Below, piece after piece: positions 1 through 8,251 of a DNA stretch of 64,000 nucleotides. Below the pieces are notes generated by a model that was given only the letters and a program-made list of their open reading frames with translations, was not told the DNA's origin and searched no databases. Positions within the stretch are counted from its first letter, which is position 1; the number at the start of each line of letters is the position of its first letter. The DNA comes from Chitinophaga pollutisoli (GTDB lineage: Bacteria; Bacteroidota; Bacteroidia; Chitinophagales; Chitinophagaceae): positions 4,618,001 through 4,682,000 of the forward strand of contig NZ_CP149822.1 of NCBI RefSeq assembly GCF_038396755.1, read 5' to 3'. A program made the position numbers and the translations under genes.

Positions 1-197
1 AGGTCCACAAACGAAGCGGAGCCGTTGGCTCTTTTCGTGAGTACGATACCGAGGACTTTGGACGCGATGACCGCATCCTCATTGAACGTTTCATAAAAAT
101 CTCCTACCCTGAACAGCAGCACGGCATCCGGGTACCGGGCTTTGATGGCCTTGTGTTGCTGCATCAGGGGCGTTTCTTCCGTTTTGCTTTTAGCCAT
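1..197 (-). CDS. mutS: DNA mismatch repair protein MutS, N-terminal part (cut by window edge)
   Basis: Only the first 65 codons are in the window; the gene continues beyond base 1. The protein starts [20 protein letters not shown] and then has RVGDFYETF, which carries the Phe-x-Glu motif that MutS domain I inserts at mismatched bases. The following stretch, through [16 protein letters not shown], also matches the start of MutS. MutS recognises mismatches and recruits MutL. The ATG lies only four bases after a TATATTTG promoter element at 202-209 (minus strand), so the transcript is probably leaderless. It is divergent from the methyltransferase gene at 284. Confidence 0.93.
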   Translation of the reverse strand, partial: MAKSKTEETPLMQQHKAIKARYPDAVLLFRVGDFYETFNEDAVIASKVLGIVLTKRANGSASFVD

Positions 198-201
198 GCG
201 G

Positions 202-209
202 CAAATATA
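202..209 (-). promoter_or_regulatory. Bacteroidota -7 promoter element of mutS
   Basis: On the minus strand this reads TATATTTG, a full match to TAnnTTTG. It ends four bases before the mutS ATG. No TTTG element is visible at the usual -33 distance. Confidence 0.6.
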
Positions 210-271
210 GGGCGCTAAGGGCTAAGGCGGATGGGCGGTGGAAAAAATGAGGGCAATATATCCCCTTGTGG

Positions 272-279
272 TATCTTTG
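272..279 (+). promoter_or_regulatory. Bacteroidota -7 promoter element of the SpoU methyltransferase
   Basis: TATCTTTG matches TAnnTTTG and is followed after four bases by ATG at 284. The arrangement mirrors that of mutS and predicts a leaderless or nearly leaderless mRNA. Confidence 0.6.
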
Positions 280-283
280 CGCC

Positions 284-817
284 ATGCGGAAGTTACAAAT
301 GGATGAACTGGGCCGGAAATCGGTGGCGGAATTCAAGGCGGCGGATAAGACGCCGCTGGTGGTGGTGCTCGACAACGTCCGCAGCATGCATAATGTGGGG
401 TCTGTGTTCCGCACGGCGGATGCTTTCCTGCTCCAGGGGATCGTGCTGTGCGGTTATACGCCGGTACCCCCGCACCGCGATATCCAGAAAACCGCCCTGG
501 GCGCTACTGATACGGTGGAATGGCAATATTTTCCGACCACCGTGGAGGCTGTGGAAGCGCTCCGTGCCGAGGGTTTCGCCATTGTCGCCATCGAGCAGGC
601 CGCTACCAGTGTGATGCTCAACGATTTTGTGCCAGGAGATCGCCCGCTGGCGCTGGTTTTCGGCAACGAAGTATCCGGGGTGGACCCGACCGTGATGCAA
701 CTGGCCGACGGGTGCATCGAAATACCCCAGCTGGGGATGAAACATTCCCTCAATATCTCCGTGAGCACGGGGATCGTGATCTGGGACCTTTTCTGTAAAC
801 TGACCAAAGCAAAATAG
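284..817 (+). CDS. TrmH/SpoU-family RNA 2'-O-methyltransferase
   Basis: A 177-residue SPOUT methyltransferase, predicted to move a methyl group from S-adenosylmethionine to a ribose 2'-OH in tRNA or rRNA. The three SpoU motifs are visible: VVVLDNVRSMHNVGSVFRTA near the N-terminus, LALVFGNEVSGVD in the middle, and IEIPQLGMKHSLNISVS near the C-terminus, which forms the knotted cofactor site. The target nucleotide cannot be told from sequence. An upstream TTG at 266 is in frame, but it lies before the -7 element, so ATG 284 was chosen; ATG 299 is also possible. The next gene starts three bases after the stop, suggesting co-transcription. Confidence 0.9.
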   Translation: MRKLQMDELGRKSVAEFKAADKTPLVVVLDNVRSMHNVGSVFRTADAFLLQGIVLCGYTPVPPHRDIQKTALGATDTVEWQYFPTTVEAVEALRAEGFAIVAIEQAATSVMLNDFVPGDRPLALVFGNEVSGVDPTVMQLADGCIEIPQLGMKHSLNISVSTGIVIWDLFCKLTKAK

Positions 818-819
818 AC

Positions 820-1691
820 ATGGCATCAGACACTATCCGGAATTACCTGTCGCTCGTTAAATTCAGCCACACCATTTTCGCCATGCCGTTCGCGTTGACC
901 GGTTTCTTTTTGGCGGTTACCTGGGCGGGGAGCCCTTCAGTCTGAAGTTGTTCCTGCTCGTGGTGCTCTGCATGGTGTTTGCCCGGAGCGCCGCCATGGC
1001 GTTCAACCGCTGGCTGGATGCGGAGATCGACCGGCGCAACCCGCGTACGGCGAAGCGCGAGATCCCGGCGGGAATCATCAGCGCCAGCAATGCACTGTAC
1101 TTCGTGATCGGCAACGTGGTTTTGTTTATGGGGACCACCTGGTTCATCAACCCGCTTTGCTTTTTCCTTTCGCCCGTGGCCATCATCGTGGTGCTGGGAT
1201 ATAGTTATACGAAACGTTTCACCGCCTTGTGCCACCTGGTGCTGGGAGTGGGGCTGTCGCTCGCGCCGATCGGGGCTTTTCTCGCGGTGACGGGTTATTT
1301 CAGCCTGCTGCCGGTGCTCCTGAGCGTGATGGTGCTGTGCTGGGTGAGCGGTTTTGATATTATATATAGTCTGCAGGACGAAGATTTCGACCGTTCGCAG
1401 CAACTGCATAGCATTCCGGCCAGGCTGGGCAAGGTGGGGGCCCTCCGTTTTTCGGAGGTGTTGCACATCGTGGCGGCGGGACTGGCCGTGGCGATAGGGC
1501 TCATGGGTGGTTTCCACTGGGTGTACTGGATCGGGGCGGCCTTATTTATCGGCATGCTGATCGCGCAACACCGCCTGGTGAAGCCCAACGACCTCTCCCG
1601 CGTAAACATCGCGTTCATGACCACCAATGGCATCGCCAGCGTGGTGTATGCCGTATTCGCCATTGCAGACATGTTCATTTTCAAATCCTGA
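820..1691 (+). CDS. UbiA-family prenyltransferase, frameshifted near 923-930 (probably sequencing error)
   Basis: The first part (MASDTIRNYLSLVKFSHTIF) stops early. The rest continues one frame over from about base 926 to 1691. Adding one G in the TGGGCGGGG run at 922-930 gives an unbroken 290-residue protein. It has both Asp-rich motifs of the family, NRWLDAEID (NxxxDxxxD) and DEDFD, plus many hydrophobic segments. UbiA enzymes attach a polyprenyl chain to an aromatic acid in quinone synthesis. Bacteroidota usually make menaquinone and often carry this 4-hydroxybenzoate prenyltransferase-like paralogue, so the acceptor is uncertain. Confidence 0.8.
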
Positions 1692-1694
1692 CGA

Positions 1695-2108
1695 ATGCCG
1701 AGAATAATGGCCATTGATTATGGCAAGAAGCGCACGGGGCTGGCGGTAACAGATCCTTTAAAGATGATCGCCAGCGGGCTGGGAACCGTTCCCTCGCACG
1801 AACTGATCCCATATTTGAAGAAATATTTCGCGGCGGAAGCGGTGGAGCTTGTCCTCATCGGCATGCCCCGCAACCTCGACGGCTCGGCAACTGACGCAAC
1901 GGCCCTGGTGCAAGAGTGCATCCGCATCCTCGCCAAACACTTTCCCGATATGCCGGTGAAGCAGGTGGATGAGCGTTTTACCTCGAAAATGGCCTTCCAG
2001 AGTATGCTCGACAGCGGGATGAAGAAGAAGGACCGCCAGCAGAAAGGGCTGGTCGACGAAATCAGCGCCACCATCCTTTTGCAGGAGTACCTGCAGTACA
2101 ACGGCTGA
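1695..2108 (+). CDS. ruvX: Holliday junction resolvase-like protein RuvX/YqgF
   Basis: A 137-residue RNase H-fold protein, the normal size for YqgF/RuvX. The opening PRIMAIDYGKKRTGLAVTD holds the first catalytic Asp (AIDYG) and the glycine loop; VDERFTSKMA and GLVDEISATILLQEYL are the other conserved blocks, with acidic residues where catalytic ones are expected. In E. coli the protein is implicated in pre-16S rRNA 5' processing; the resolvase role is inferred from fold. The gene starts three bases after the prenyltransferase stop, so it probably shares its transcript. Confidence 0.93.
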   Translation: MPRIMAIDYGKKRTGLAVTDPLKMIASGLGTVPSHELIPYLKKYFAAEAVELVLIGMPRNLDGSATDATALVQECIRILAKHFPDMPVKQVDERFTSKMAFQSMLDSGMKKKDRQQKGLVDEISATILLQEYLQYNG

Positions 2109-2126
2109 CGGCTGGCAGGAATTTCG

Positions 2127-2134
2127 TAAATTTG
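2127..2134 (+). promoter_or_regulatory. Candidate -7 promoter element of def
   Basis: TAAATTTG is an exact TAnnTTTG match lying 26 bases before the def ATG, within the 52-base gap after ruvX. It would give def its own start site in addition to read-through from ruvX. Confidence 0.45.
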
Positions 2135-2160
2135 CATTTTCCAACAGATTACATTTAACA

Positions 2161-2739
2161 ATGATATTACCAATCGTAGCCTATGGAGCCGCAGTGCTCC
2201 GGGAGGTTTGTCCGGACATCACGCCTGATTACCCGAACCTGAAACAGCTGATCGATAACATGTGGGAAACCATGTATGCCTCCAACGGGGTAGGGCTCGC
2301 TGCGCCGCAGATCAACAGGCCTATCCGCCTGTTTGTGGTAGACAGCCGGCAGATTATCGACAATCTGGAAGAAGGGGAGAAGAACGAATTTCCCGGCGAT
2401 GAAGGCATTAAGCAGGTGTTCATCAACGCGCATATCGTTGATACCGATGGCGACGATTGGGCGTATAACGAAGGCTGCCTCAGCATTCCGAAAGTGCGGG
2501 AAGATGTGTACCGGCCGGAGAAAGTAACGCTGCGGTATGTTGATGAAAACTTCCAGCCGCAGGAGCAAACGTTTCATGGCGTTACCGCCCGCGTAATCTT
2601 CCACGAATACGATCATATCGAAGGCAAGCTGTTTATCGATTACCTCAAGCCGCTGAAAAAGCGCCTCATCAAAAGCCGCCTCGACGATATTTCGAAAGGC
2701 AAGATCCGGGTGGATTATAAGATGATTTTCCCGAAATGA
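2161..2739 (+). CDS. def: Peptide deformylase
   Basis: A 192-residue cytoplasmic metalloenzyme that removes the formyl group from the initiator methionine of new proteins. All three active-site motifs are present: GVGLAAPQI (motif 1), EGCLSIP (motif 2, with the metal-binding Cys) and HEYDHIEG (motif 3, two His ligands and the catalytic Glu; Tyr replaces the usual Phe). Length and order are normal. Downstream, 2740-2851 holds AT-rich sequence before the ECF sigma gene. Confidence 0.96.
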   Translation: MILPIVAYGAAVLREVCPDITPDYPNLKQLIDNMWETMYASNGVGLAAPQINRPIRLFVVDSRQIIDNLEEGEKNEFPGDEGIKQVFINAHIVDTDGDDWAYNEGCLSIPKVREDVYRPEKVTLRYVDENFQPQEQTFHGVTARVIFHEYDHIEGKLFIDYLKPLKKRLIKSRLDDISKGKIRVDYKMIFPK

Positions 2740-2851
2740 TATTTTCCGGTAGCGGCGGTAAAACCGGGCATTAAATAAAATATTTATGCCGATTTAATTG
2801 ATATTGTAATATTTTTTATTATTTTCGAGCCACTATTTCCGAATCCAACAC

Positions 2852-3403
2852 TTGGGAACTTCTAATACATATACCGAAATCGAACTGGTGCAGGGCCTCC
2901 GCGCGCGGGACCAGCAGATATTCGGATACCTGTACGATCACTATTCACCTGCGCTTTACGGCGTAGTGTTGAAAGTGCTCAATGATGAAAATACTGCCAG
3001 TGATGTGTTGCAGGAAGTGTTTTTAAAAATCTGGCGGGGGATAGAAAAATATGACACAGAGAAAGGGCGTCTTTTCACATGGATGCTCAATATCGCCCGC
3101 AATACTGCCATAGACACACTCCGTTCCAAAGCCCACAAGCTCGATCAAAAAATCCATGAACTTAGCAACGACGTATATCTACAAACAAGTCAGCTAACGG
3201 TTCATCCCTCCGTGGATCATCTTGGCCTCACCAAGGTGTTGGAAAAGCTGAGTAAAGAACAGCGGACGATTATTGATCTTGCCTACTATAAGGGGTGCAC
3301 CCAGGAAGAAATCGCCAGATTGCTGGATATTCCTTTGGGAACGGTCAAAACCAGAATGCGCAACGCCATTATCCAGTTGCGTAATGTTTTAAAACAGATG
3401 TAA
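2852..3403 (+). CDS. RNA polymerase ECF sigma factor (sigma-70 family)
   Basis: A 183-residue ECF sigma factor. Region 2 spans about residues 20-90 (YLYDHYSPALYGVV, then DVLQEVFLKIW and LFTWMLNIARNTAID). Region 4 spans about 130-180, with the helix-turn-helix CTQEEIARLLDIPLGTVKTR. The start is a TTG codon (TTGGGAACTTCT); no in-frame ATG comes before region 2. The next gene begins 15 bases after the stop and encodes a membrane-anchored anti-sigma factor, so the two form a sigma/anti-sigma pair. The stimulus is unknown. Confidence 0.9.
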   Translation: MGTSNTYTEIELVQGLRARDQQIFGYLYDHYSPALYGVVLKVLNDENTASDVLQEVFLKIWRGIEKYDTEKGRLFTWMLNIARNTAIDTLRSKAHKLDQKIHELSNDVYLQTSQLTVHPSVDHLGLTKVLEKLSKEQRTIIDLAYYKGCTQEEIARLLDIPLGTVKTRMRNAIIQLRNVLKQM

Positions 3404-3418
3404 TCAGTAAATAGCAAA

Positions 3419-4270
3419 GTGGACGTTCAACGTTACATATCATCCGGGATTATCGAAAGCTACATTGCCGGGCTTGCGACCGAACTTGAAGTTCGGGAAC
3501 TGCACAGCGCCATGGAGCAGTCGCCGGAGCTGAAAACCGCGGTAGACGCGGCTCAGCTCGATATGGAACGTTATATCCAGATGCAAAGCCAGCCGCCTCC
3601 GGCCAGTATAAAAGACAAACTGTTTTTACTGGTCAACAACGACCAGTCCGCCGAAATGGCCGATGTTACCGCCGCAGGCGCCGTACCGGCCTATGAAGCG
3701 GAAGTCCCCCGGGAGCGCAAGCCCCTCACCCTCGTTCATCCCGCCTGGAGAGTAATGGCCGTGGCCGCACTCGCAGGTGTCATCGGACTGGGTTACTACA
3801 TCTACCAGCAAGGCCAGGCCGATAGTGAGTGGAAAGTGAAGTATGAGGCCCTCGTCAGCGAAAAGGAAACCATGCTGGCTGAACAAAAAGTCTTCCAGAC
3901 CCGGATGCAGGAAAGTGAATCCATGCTCACCACCATCCGCAACATGAAAACGGTGAATATGTACACCGTAACCACCGCCAGGCCCGGCCTGCTCGGTACC
4001 GTGTACTGGAATCCCAAATCCCAGGAAGTCCTCCTCACCATTCACAACCTCCCTGAACCCGCCGCCGACCAGCAATACCAGCTGTGGAGCATCGTCAACG
4101 GCAAACCCGTAGACGCAGGCGTATTCGACATGAGCACCGCCACCGCCGGCTTCCAGAAAATGAAAGCTGTTCCCGGCGCGCAAATGTTCGCCGTCACCCT
4201 CGAAAAGAAAGGCGGATCGCCCACACCCACCCTCTCCGCCATGTACCTCGCCGGCAAAGTAGCCGGTTGA
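3419..4270 (+). CDS. Membrane anti-sigma factor with RskA-like periplasmic domain
   Basis: A 283-residue protein with GTG start. The N-terminal part (about 1-75: GIIESYIAGLATELEVRELH) resembles the sigma-binding domain of RskA-type anti-sigma factors and has no zinc-finger cysteines. One membrane span follows at about 105-120 (VMAVAALAGVIGLGYYIY), then a coiled-coil stretch (about 127-165) and a C-terminal RskA domain with the typical QYQLWSIVNGKPVDAGVF motif. It should hold the sigma factor encoded just upstream at the inner membrane and release it on a periplasmic signal. Confidence 0.85.
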   Translation: MDVQRYISSGIIESYIAGLATELEVRELHSAMEQSPELKTAVDAAQLDMERYIQMQSQPPPASIKDKLFLLVNNDQSAEMADVTAAGAVPAYEAEVPRERKPLTLVHPAWRVMAVAALAGVIGLGYYIYQQGQADSEWKVKYEALVSEKETMLAEQKVFQTRMQESESMLTTIRNMKTVNMYTVTTARPGLLGTVYWNPKSQEVLLTIHNLPEPAADQQYQLWSIVNGKPVDAGVFDMSTATAGFQKMKAVPGAQMFAVTLEKKGGSPTPTLSAMYLAGKVAG

Positions 4271-4317
4271 TCCGCACCCTCAGGCCCGATTCTTGCACGC
4301 GCCTGCACGGAAATACT

Positions 4318-4325
4318 TACTTTTG
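4318..4325 (+). promoter_or_regulatory. -7 promoter element of the secreted protein at 4330
   Basis: TACTTTTG matches TAnnTTTG and is followed by four bases and then ATG. A TTG at 4293-4295 lies 22 bases upstream. It is a third case of a -7 box placed four bases before the start codon. Confidence 0.55.
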
Positions 4326-4329
4326 AGCA

Positions 4330-5244
4330 ATGCGAAAATTTCTCCTGATCTTACTCGCCATCCCGGCCATATCCGCCTCCGCACAGGATACCGCACGATA
4401 TAAAGGCATGACCGTCAACCTCGACGAACATGTGGTGAAAGCCAAACGCATAGGGTTCGACGTAAACGGTTTCATCCGCCGCGTGGAAGAAGACACCACT
4501 TTCTACCGCGCATTCAAAAACCTTCGCATCGTAGGATTCACCGCAGACAACGACATCCGCATCACCGATAAAAAAGGCGGCAAAACCATCGCATCCCTGC
4601 TGTCGCGCACCCGGCAACATATGCAGAACGGCTGCCGCAGCATGACCGTCCTCGAAGAAAAAACGACCGGCAACTTCTACGACCGCAAAAAAGATTACAA
4701 TTACTACACCGCAGAACTATACGCCAATCTCTTTTTCACGAAAGGCACCGTATGCGGAGACGATAGCGGCCCCGCCAAAGGCAGCCTCGCCCGTCACCGC
4801 TCGCAACTCAAACAACTCATCTTCAACCCCGGCAAACCTATTTCCGGTGTTCCCGTTGTCGGCAGCAAAGTTGCCGTGTTCGACCGGAACCTGATGAAAT
4901 ACTACGATTTCAGCGTCACTTCCGGCACGTTCGCGGGCGTAGATTGTTATGTTTTCGGCGCCGTCATGAAGAAAAACCTCAACGCCATCGACCGTGCCGA
5001 AATCGTGTACGACGAGCTGATCACCTGGTTCAATAAGGAAACCATGGAAATTGTGGGCCGCCGGTATTCGCTGTCGTACAAAACCCTCATTTTCGACTTC
5101 AACGTGAAGATGAACGTGCAGATGACCAAGCTCGGCGACCTCCTCCTGCCCGCCCTCATCACGTACGACGGCACCTGGAACGTGCCCTTCAAAAAACGCG
5201 AAACGGCCGTGTTCACCGCCCGCTTTTCCGACTTCAAAAACTAA
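4330..5244 (+). CDS. Secreted conserved protein of unknown function
   Basis: A 304-residue protein with a clear signal peptide (RKFLLILLAIPAISASAQ, cleaved after about residue 19), so it is exported to the periplasm or outer surface. No catalytic motif or named domain was recognised. The mature part starts with DTARYKGMTVNLDEHVVKAK and ends with a run of alternating hydrophobic and polar residues (MNVQMTKLGDLLLPALITYD) that may be beta-strands. It stands alone between the sigma/anti-sigma pair and a convergent terminator, with its own promoter element at 4318. Confidence 0.7.
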   Translation: MRKFLLILLAIPAISASAQDTARYKGMTVNLDEHVVKAKRIGFDVNGFIRRVEEDTTFYRAFKNLRIVGFTADNDIRITDKKGGKTIASLLSRTRQHMQNGCRSMTVLEEKTTGNFYDRKKDYNYYTAELYANLFFTKGTVCGDDSGPAKGSLARHRSQLKQLIFNPGKPISGVPVVGSKVAVFDRNLMKYYDFSVTSGTFAGVDCYVFGAVMKKNLNAIDRAEIVYDELITWFNKETMEIVGRRYSLSYKTLIFDFNVKMNVQMTKLGDLLLPALITYDGTWNVPFKKRETAVFTARFSDFKN

Positions 5245-5253
5245 CGCGCTTTA

Positions 5254-5297
5254 TACATCGAAAAGCCCCGCGAATGTTCGCGGGGCTTTTCGATGTA
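5254..5297. terminator. Bidirectional intrinsic terminator, perfect 21-bp stem
   Basis: 5254-5274 and 5277-5297 are exact inverted repeats around a two-base TG spacer, with GAAAAGCCCCGCGAA as the core. The outer stem gives AAAA on one side and TTTT on the other, so it can end transcripts from both the + gene at 4330 and the - gene ending at 5311. Confidence 0.85.
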
Positions 5298-5310
5298 TGT
5301 GTTTGGACCG

Positions 5311-6999
5311 TTAGCGGATCAGCGTAATGGTCCCCGTTTTCCGGTAATATTTCAGGTTCGACAGGTCTACATATTCCGCCACCCAAACGTAAGTGCCGAT
5401 GGAAGCCGGTTTGCCGTTGACTTGCCCCGTCCAGGCCACTTGCGGATCGGAGGTGTGGAAGATGAAATTGCCTACACGGTTGTAAATACTGAGTTTGTAA
5501 TTGCCGATGTTGCACCGGTATTTTGGCCGGAAGTAGTCGTTGTAACCATCGCCGTTGGGAGAAAAGCCGGTGGGGAAATACATTTCGCAGTCACAGGGAG
5601 TGAACGATACGCGGATGGAATCCACGGAGCGGTTGCAGACGTTTTCCGCCACCACGGCGTACCAGCCGCGTTGCGTTACAGGGAAAACGTTGACGGAAGA
5701 GCTGTCTTGCCATTTGTACTGCATGCCGGCGTTCATGGGCCGCAGCATGAGGGTTTCGCCGGTGCACATCACGGTATCTTCGCCGAGGTACACCCGCACC
5801 GAATCCTGGAAATTGACGCGGATGGTATCTGTTTCCACGCAACGGCCGATCTGTACGCGAACGCTGTAGTAGCCGGTGGAATCCACGTAATAGGTGGCCT
5901 GGTCGGAGCCATCCTGCCAGCGGTAGATACCCGTGCCATGATCGGCTGAGAGCACCAGGAAGCTACCCTGGCAAAGGGTGGTATCGTTGCCGAGGCTGAA
6001 ATCCCGCAGGCGGCTGTAGCGCACTTCGATCGTGTCTACCACGGAGCAGATGTTATTGATGTTCACGAACACGGAGTAAGTGCCGTTGTTGCGGACGTTG
6101 ATGCGGGAATTGATGGAGCCGGTGTTCCACTGGTATCCCGTGGCGCCGGCGGTAGCGGCGTCGAGGATCACGGATTCGCCCGGGCAAAGCAGCGTATCGT
6201 TGCCGAGGTTGAAAGGGTGGGGAGGGCCGGTGAAATTGATGGTGACCTGGTCGGTGTAGTCGCCGCAACCTTCCACCGTGGCCACCACAGAGTAAGTGCC
6301 CCCCGCGCCGGAAGCCACGATAGTCGGCGAGGTTTCGCCGGTGCTCCAAACGTAGGTGGCGTTTTGCGCCGTAGCGTCGAGCGTGAGGAGCTCACCGGTA
6401 CAGAGGGTCCGGTCGGGCCCCAGGTCCAGGTCAGGAATGGGCGAGGTGAACAGGTTGACCGAATCGATCTCCCGGCAACCGTTGATGGCTACATGGTAAG
6501 TTGCCATTTCGGTGGCGGTGAAGGTATTGGTTCCATCTACCGTATCCTCGAGGTAGTACCAGGTGTAAGTGGCACCAGGTATGGCAGGAGCGGTGAGGGT
6601 GAGAGCGGCGTTTTCGCAGATTGTGATGTTCTGCGGCCCCAGGTCGATGTTCTGCCGGGGAACGATGGTGATGGCCTGCGTCGTGATGTCTTCCACGCCG
6701 TTGCGGTAAGCTTTGAGCGTTACCGTGTAGGTGCCGGGAAGGGCGTATAGGTGCCGCGCGTCCGTGATGCGGCTGCTGGAGTCTTCCGGGCGGAGGGGCG
6801 GGCTCACAAAATACCATTTCACGGAATCGATCCCGGCGGTATCGTCGGTGATGATGAAAGTAACACTATCGTTGAGGCAGGTAGTATTCCAGGTAAAGTT
6901 GGTGAGACGGGGCTTCGCGGCGGCGGAAAAAGATACTGCCACCAGGAAAAAGATCAGGAAGATATGGTGTGTCCTGAAACGGCTGAACATAGGAACCAT
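5311..6999 (-). CDS. Secreted multi-repeat protein with gliding-motility/T9SS C-terminal domain
   Basis: A 562-residue surface protein. A signal peptide (IFLIFFLVAVSFSAAAKP) is followed by a PKD-like domain (about 30-110) and about five Ig/PKD-like repeats, each opening with LG-D-TLC (LGPDRTLCTG, LGNDTLLCPG, LGNDTTLCQG, LGEDTVMCTG). The last ~85 residues begin FPTGFSPNGDGYNDYF and end GTITLIR, the type B sorting domain (gliding motility-associated C-terminal domain) recognised by the type IX secretion system. The protein is probably exported to the cell surface or medium as an adhesin-like cargo. Met at 6990 is an equally good start. Confidence 0.88.
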   Translation of the reverse strand: MVPMFSRFRTHHIFLIFFLVAVSFSAAAKPRLTNFTWNTTCLNDSVTFIITDDTAGIDSVKWYFVSPPLRPEDSSSRITDARHLYALPGTYTVTLKAYRNGVEDITTQAITIVPRQNIDLGPQNITICENAALTLTAPAIPGATYTWYYLEDTVDGTNTFTATEMATYHVAINGCREIDSVNLFTSPIPDLDLGPDRTLCTGELLTLDATAQNATYVWSTGETSPTIVASGAGGTYSVVATVEGCGDYTDQVTINFTGPPHPFNLGNDTLLCPGESVILDAATAGATGYQWNTGSINSRINVRNNGTYSVFVNINNICSVVDTIEVRYSRLRDFSLGNDTTLCQGSFLVLSADHGTGIYRWQDGSDQATYYVDSTGYYSVRVQIGRCVETDTIRVNFQDSVRVYLGEDTVMCTGETLMLRPMNAGMQYKWQDSSSVNVFPVTQRGWYAVVAENVCNRSVDSIRVSFTPCDCEMYFPTGFSPNGDGYNDYFRPKYRCNIGNYKLSIYNRVGNFIFHTSDPQVAWTGQVNGKPASIGTYVWVAEYVDLSNLKYYRKTGTITLIR

Positions 7000-7079
7000 G
7001 ACACCGCTAAATTAGCGGAATTTCTGATATGTAGATTGTTTTTAATAAAATAATTGGAATGTGTTTGATGGCTGAATTA

Positions 7080-7886
7080 TTAAGATGGTTGTATCAGGAA
7101 GGGCACCCTCGGCACCATGTAATTCAATGCGGCCGTTGTGCCGCAGGTAACGTCGAGGGTGATCCCGGTGATTTTAGCTGCATGGTCAGACGCGAGGAAT
7201 ACCGCCGCCTGCGCGATATCGTTCATCATCGGCATTTGCTTGAGCATGGTATCCGCTTCCAGTTTATCCATAAAACCTTTTACTTCGGCGCCCCCGTTTT
7301 CGAGCGCTTCGCGAAACACACGTGAATCGGGCGACCCGCCGGACCGGATGTTCACCACCCTTACTCCATGCGCGCCCACTTCGGAAGCGAGGTTCCTCGC
7401 CAGGCTTTCCACCGCGCAACAAGCCGGCCCAAAGCCCCCCACATGCGGATAACCGATGCCTCCCGGTGTGGCCGTCAACGTGAGTATCACACCTGATTGC
7501 TGCCGCATCATCACCCGCGCTGCAGCGGTGCTGGTCAGAAATTCAGTCTCCATCGCCCGTCGCACCGGCCGCAGGAAATCTTCCGCCGACATGGCGGTGA
7601 GCGGCTGATCCTGACGGTCTTCCCAACCGATGGCGTTAAACGAAATATCCACTTTCCCCACTTCTTCCAGGTGCCTGCCGATCGCCCCGGCATCCAACGC
7701 ATCCACGATGGCTGTATGGCACTGGTGCCCGGCTTTCCGGATGGCTTCCGCCGTCTGGTTGACCGACGCGGCATTCCTGCCGGTTAGGTGTACGAAAGCG
7801 CCCTCACGCGCAAACGCCTGCGCGATCGCCCCGCCCAGCGAGCCTCCGGCGCCATATATCACGGCGGTTTTTCCTGATAATAGCAT
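7080..7886 (-). CDS. SDR-family oxidoreductase, catalytic Tyr/Lys replaced
   Basis: A 268-residue Rossmann-fold protein. The cofactor loop YGAGGSLGGAIA (residues 11-22) and NAIG (84-87) are typical of short-chain dehydrogenases. At the active site, where YxxxK is expected, it reads FGPAC (152-156): Phe for Tyr and Cys for Lys, with Thr near the usual Ser. The region around it (AVESLARNLASEVGAHGVRV) aligns well, so this looks like substitution rather than misalignment. It may bind NAD(P) without classical SDR chemistry or use another mechanism. Substrate unknown. It is monocistronic. Confidence 0.8.
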   Translation of the reverse strand: MLLSGKTAVIYGAGGSLGGAIAQAFAREGAFVHLTGRNAASVNQTAEAIRKAGHQCHTAIVDALDAGAIGRHLEEVGKVDISFNAIGWEDRQDQPLTAMSAEDFLRPVRRAMETEFLTSTAAARVMMRQQSGVILTLTATPGGIGYPHVGGFGPACCAVESLARNLASEVGAHGVRVVNIRSGGSPDSRVFREALENGGAEVKGFMDKLEADTMLKQMPMMNDIAQAAVFLASDHAAKITGITLDVTCGTTAALNYMVPRVPFLIQPS

Positions 7887-7967
7887 ATGCTTAGATTTTT
7901 ATGCAACTTATCCAATTCCGGAAACATTACCGGCGTGCTTATTAGCCAATTAAAGGGGGGATTTGAG

Positions 7968-8002
7968 ACACGGCCGGTCGCCCCCGCGACTGCAGGCCGT
8001 GT
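7968..8002. repeat. Interrupted inverted repeat beside the barrel-gene fragment
   Basis: ACACGGCC (7968-7975) pairs with GGCCGTGT (7995-8002), and GTCGC (7977-7981) pairs inside with GCGAC (7986-7990). The hairpin sits immediately upstream of the point where recognisable outer-membrane barrel coding sequence begins. It may be a scar of the rearrangement that removed the 5' part of that gene; no mobile element is visible. Confidence 0.5.
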
Positions 8003-8029
8003 GCACTATTCGGCCATTTTGTAATTGGC

Positions 8030-8251
8030 GTGAATTTCACGATCTGGAACGCGGGCGCCGCTTACCGGTTTATGAAGGGGAAGAACCTGGAATTATCGCT
8101 TTCCGCGCTGGACCTGCTCCATCAGAATACGAGCATCGTCAATCAGGCTAATAACAACACCCTCTCCCAGACACGCAACAACGTGCTCGAACAATATTTC
8201 ATGTTTACGGTGAGCTGGTTCCCCCGGAAGTTCGGTCCTGCGGGAAAATAA
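8030..8251 (+). pseudogene. Fragment: C-terminal end of an outer-membrane beta-barrel (TonB-receptor-like) gene
   Basis: About 73 codons (VNFTIWNAGAAYRFMKGKNL to MFTVSWFPRKFGPAGK) resemble the last strands of the outer-membrane barrel family also represented by the 939-residue gene at 56157, which ends with a similar pattern of -NT-I..., DQYFMLSFTYNF. Here the pattern is NTLSQTRNN..., EQYFMFTVSWF. No signal peptide, plug domain or start is present and the frame closes at a TGA near 7964. This is best read as the remnant of a deleted gene. Confidence 0.6.

Noticed and set aside
820..1691. Programmed frameshift or true pseudogene in the UbiA-like gene
   Set aside because: No slippery heptamer with a downstream pseudoknot was recognised, and three other genes show the same one-base loss in short homopolymers, so sequencing error is simpler.
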